Position numbers and translations under genes: made by a program. The notes under the pieces were generated by a model. That model searched no databases and was not told the DNA's origin. It saw only the letters and a program-made list of their open reading frames with translations. Shown in pieces: positions 37,502 through 40,005 of a stretch of DNA of 40,005 nucleotides (position 1 is the stretch's first letter; each line of letters starts with the position of its first letter). This DNA comes from Flavobacteriia bacterium (GTDB lineage Bacteria; Bacteroidota; Bacteroidia; Flavobacteriales; Flavobacteriaceae): the NCBI GenBank assembly GCA_030625645.1, contig DAOUQH010000004.1, positions 1-40,005 on the forward strand, written 5' to 3'.

Positions 37502-39418
37502 ATGATCAAAACCCTCGTTAAAAATAGAACATCCTATACCTCCAGATGGATAGTCTTATTAATTGATATATCCTTAAGCTTACAGGCATTTCTCTTTGCA
37601 TATTTAATAAGATTTAATCTTTCCTTAAGCTTTGGCTCACACGAATTTTTACAGCAATTACCATTGGTTGCTATTGCTTCTTTAGTGAGTTTCTTATTGA
37701 TTGGATCCTATAAAGGTATAGTTCGTCATACAGGTGCAAAAGATGCAATACAAGTTTTTTGGGCTTCTACTTTATTGGCTGCAATTTTATTAGTTTCTAC
37801 TTTAATTTTTAGAAACTATAATCTTTATGAATATTTATCAATTCCGTTAGGAATTATACTAATACATTACTTACTAAATATTGTACTGTTAATTTCTAGT
37901 AGATTTATATTCAAGCATTTGTTTAATAGGATAATATCTAGTTATAAAGCGCCACTTAATGTAATGATTTATGGAGCTGGTGATTCGGGTTTATTAACTT
38001 ATAATACTTTGAGTAATAGCCCAAATAATAGATATAAAATAGTTGGTTTTTTAGATGATAGTAAGTTAAAAATCGGTAAACAGTTTAATAGGGTTAAAAT
38101 TTATGATCCAAAAGTTATTGATGAAAAGTTTATTGAAAAGAGTAAAATTTCTGAAATAATTGTATCAATTCAAGATATTAAACCTTTAGATCTTTTCGAG
38201 AAAGTTGATAGATTGACACAACTTCCTGTAAAAGTTAAAATTGTACCGCCAGTGCAGCAATGGATTGATGGAGATTTGAATGTTAGCCAGATAAAAGAAG
38301 TTAAAATTGATGATTTACTTGAAAGAGCACCAATTCAGATAAATAATCCGATTGTTCAAAGCGAATTTAAAGGAAAAATAATATTAATAACAGGAGCAGC
38401 AGGATCAATAGGTAGTGAAATAGCAAATCAAATAAGTCATTATAATTGTAAGCATATTGTAATATTAGATCAGGCAGAATCTGCTCTTTATGATTTGCAG
38501 CAATCTTTTATACGTGCTGGAGTTAAAAATTTCTCAGCTGTATTAGCCGATATACGAAATGAACATCGTATGAAAGCAATATTTGAAAAATATAAAATTA
38601 ATATTATATTTCATGCTGCGGCTTATAAACATGTTCCCTTAATGGAAAATTTCCCCTATGAGGCTGTTAAAGTTAATGTTGTTGGTACAAGTATTATTAT
38701 GGATTTGGCAGTAAGTTTTAATGTTGACAAATTTATTATGGTTTCAACTGATAAAGCTGTAAACCCTACAAATGTAATGGGTGCAACTAAGCGTGTTGCT
38801 GAAGTTTATGCAAACTGCTTAAATGGTTTGGGAAATACCAAATTTATAACTACTCGTTTTGGAAATGTTTTAGGTTCAAACGGTTCAGTTATACCATTGT
38901 TTAAAAGACAAATTGCCGAAGGTGGTCCTTTGACAGTAACCCATAAAGATATTACCAGATATTTTATGACCATTCCAGAAGCTTGTCAGTTGGTGTTAGA
39001 AGCAGGAGTGATGGGTAATGGTGGTGAGATTTATGTTTTTGATATGGGTGAATCGGTTAAAATAGTTGACTTAGCTAAAAAGATGATTCATTTAAGTGGT
39101 TTAAGATATCCAGAAGATATTGATATTGTTTTTTCTGGTTTACGTCCGGGAGAGAAACTTTACGAAGAGCTTTTGGCAACTGAAGAAAATACTATTCCTA
39201 CATATCACGATAAAATTATGATTGCTAAAACTCAAAAGAGAGATCATATAAAATCTATGGAAGAAACTAATAGGTTAAAAAATTTAGAAAATTACTCCGT
39301 ACTTGAAATAGTGAAAATACTTAAAACAATTGTTCCAGAATACGTTTCTAAGAATTCTGAATTTGAGCAACTAGACAAGCAGGTAGTAAAAGTAAAAAAA
39401 CTACAAACAGGAGCGTAA
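37502..39418 (+). CDS. Polysaccharide biosynthesis NDP-sugar epimerase/dehydratase (WbpM/CapD/PglF type)
   Basis: N-terminal TM segments; CoA-binding-like MIYGAGDSG; SDR TGAAGSIGSEI; STDKAVNPTNVMGATKR (SMK-type catalytic motif). Confidence 0.94.
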   Translation: MIKTLVKNRTSYTSRWIVLLIDISLSLQAFLFAYLIRFNLSLSFGSHEFLQQLPLVAIASLVSFLLIGSYKGIVRHTGAKDAIQVFWASTLLAAILLVSTLIFRNYNLYEYLSIPLGIILIHYLLNIVLLISSRFIFKHLFNRIISSYKAPLNVMIYGAGDSGLLTYNTLSNSPNNRYKIVGFLDDSKLKIGKQFNRVKIYDPKVIDEKFIEKSKISEIIVSIQDIKPLDLFEKVDRLTQLPVKVKIVPPVQQWIDGDLNVSQIKEVKIDDLLERAPIQINNPIVQSEFKGKIILITGAAGSIGSEIANQISHYNCKHIVILDQAESALYDLQQSFIRAGVKNFSAVLADIRNEHRMKAIFEKYKINIIFHAAAYKHVPLMENFPYEAVKVNVVGTSIIMDLAVSFNVDKFIMVSTDKAVNPTNVMGATKRVAEVYANCLNGLGNTKFITTRFGNVLGSNGSVIPLFKRQIAEGGPLTVTHKDITRYFMTIPEACQLVLEAGVMGNGGEIYVFDMGESVKIVDLAKKMIHLSGLRYPEDIDIVFSGLRPGEKLYEELLATEENTIPTYHDKIMIAKTQKRDHIKSMEETNRLKNLENYSVLEIVKILKTIVPEYVSKNSEFEQLDKQVVKVKKLQTGA

Positions 39419-39421
39419 ATA

Positions 39422-40005
39422 TTATTTAATAGCTACAACTGCAGCAATAGCAGCACCAATTATTCCGGCTTCATTCTTATTTTCGGCAGGAATTATAGGA
39501 GTTTCAATTTCGATATATTCCTTAAATTTATCTAATTTTTTACTGGCACCTCCACCTATTATGAATAGATCTGGAGATAATATTAGATTTACATGTTTAA
39601 AATATTTATCTAATCTTTTTCCCCATTTTTTATAACTAAGATCCTCTCTTTTACGCGCAGAATCTGCTGCATAATTTTCAAATGGTTCATCTTTATAAAC
39701 AACATGTCCCAACTCGGTATTTGGTATTAGTTGACCATTGAAAAATAATCCAGAACCTATTCCGGTTCCAAGTGTAATAACAACAATTAGACCATTTTTG
39801 TTTTTTCCTGAACCAAAATTCATTTCAGCTAAAGCTGCCGCATCTGCATCATTAACAACAGTAAAATCTAGTCCGGAAACTTCCTTAAATAATTCATCTA
39901 CTTGAATACCTTTCCATGTTTTATGTAAATTCCCGCCACTTTGACATTTTCCGTGTGATAGAGGGGTTGGAAATCCACTTCCTGCTTTACCTTTCCAATT
40001 AAAAT
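39422..40005 (-). CDS. Polyphosphate glucokinase-like ROK family protein, truncated by the right window edge
   Basis: Frame stays open to the window edge: ...WKGKAGSGFPTPLSHGKCQSGGNLHKTWKGIQVDELFKEVSGLDFTVVNDADAAALAEMNFGSG...VITLGTGIGSGLFFNG. Confidence 0.85.
   Translation of the reverse strand, partial: FNWKGKAGSGFPTPLSHGKCQSGGNLHKTWKGIQVDELFKEVSGLDFTVVNDADAAALAEMNFGSGKNKNGLIVVITLGTGIGSGLFFNGQLIPNTELGHVVYKDEPFENYAADSARKREDLSYKKWGKRLDKYFKHVNLILSPDLFIIGGGASKKLDKFKEYIEIETPIIPAENKNEAGIIGAAIAAVVAIK

Overview
AT-rich chromosomal window from a Bacteroidota genome, most likely Flavobacteriia (judged from protein families, gene order and TAnnTTTG -7 promoter elements; not verified by search). I support 37 protein-coding genes, including partial genes at both edges. 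Most are housekeeping: pyruvate dehydrogenase E1-alpha/E2, glycine decarboxylase, a mazG-DUF5606-def-ruvX cluster, LPS/polysaccharide genes, YrdC/Sua5 and tRNA nucleotidyltransferase, FetAB-like and NatAB-like ABC transporters, a methionine-gamma-lyase-like enzyme divergent from an Lrp/AsnC regulator, a NtrC-like regulator and a WbpM/CapD-type dehydratase. I saw no CRISPR array, tRNA, rRNA, transposase, phage or recognisable defence system. The most notable signals are: (1) a GC-rich chain of hairpins at ~540-716; (2) a ~40 bp tandem repeat made of the 3' end of mazG; (3) a possible minus-strand small RNA at ~30290-30480; (4) a zinc-ribbon-family protein with no cysteines; (5) a NtrC-like regulator lacking its DNA-binding domain; (6) a UbiA-like protein lacking the first Asp-rich motif. 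None is proven to be a new system.
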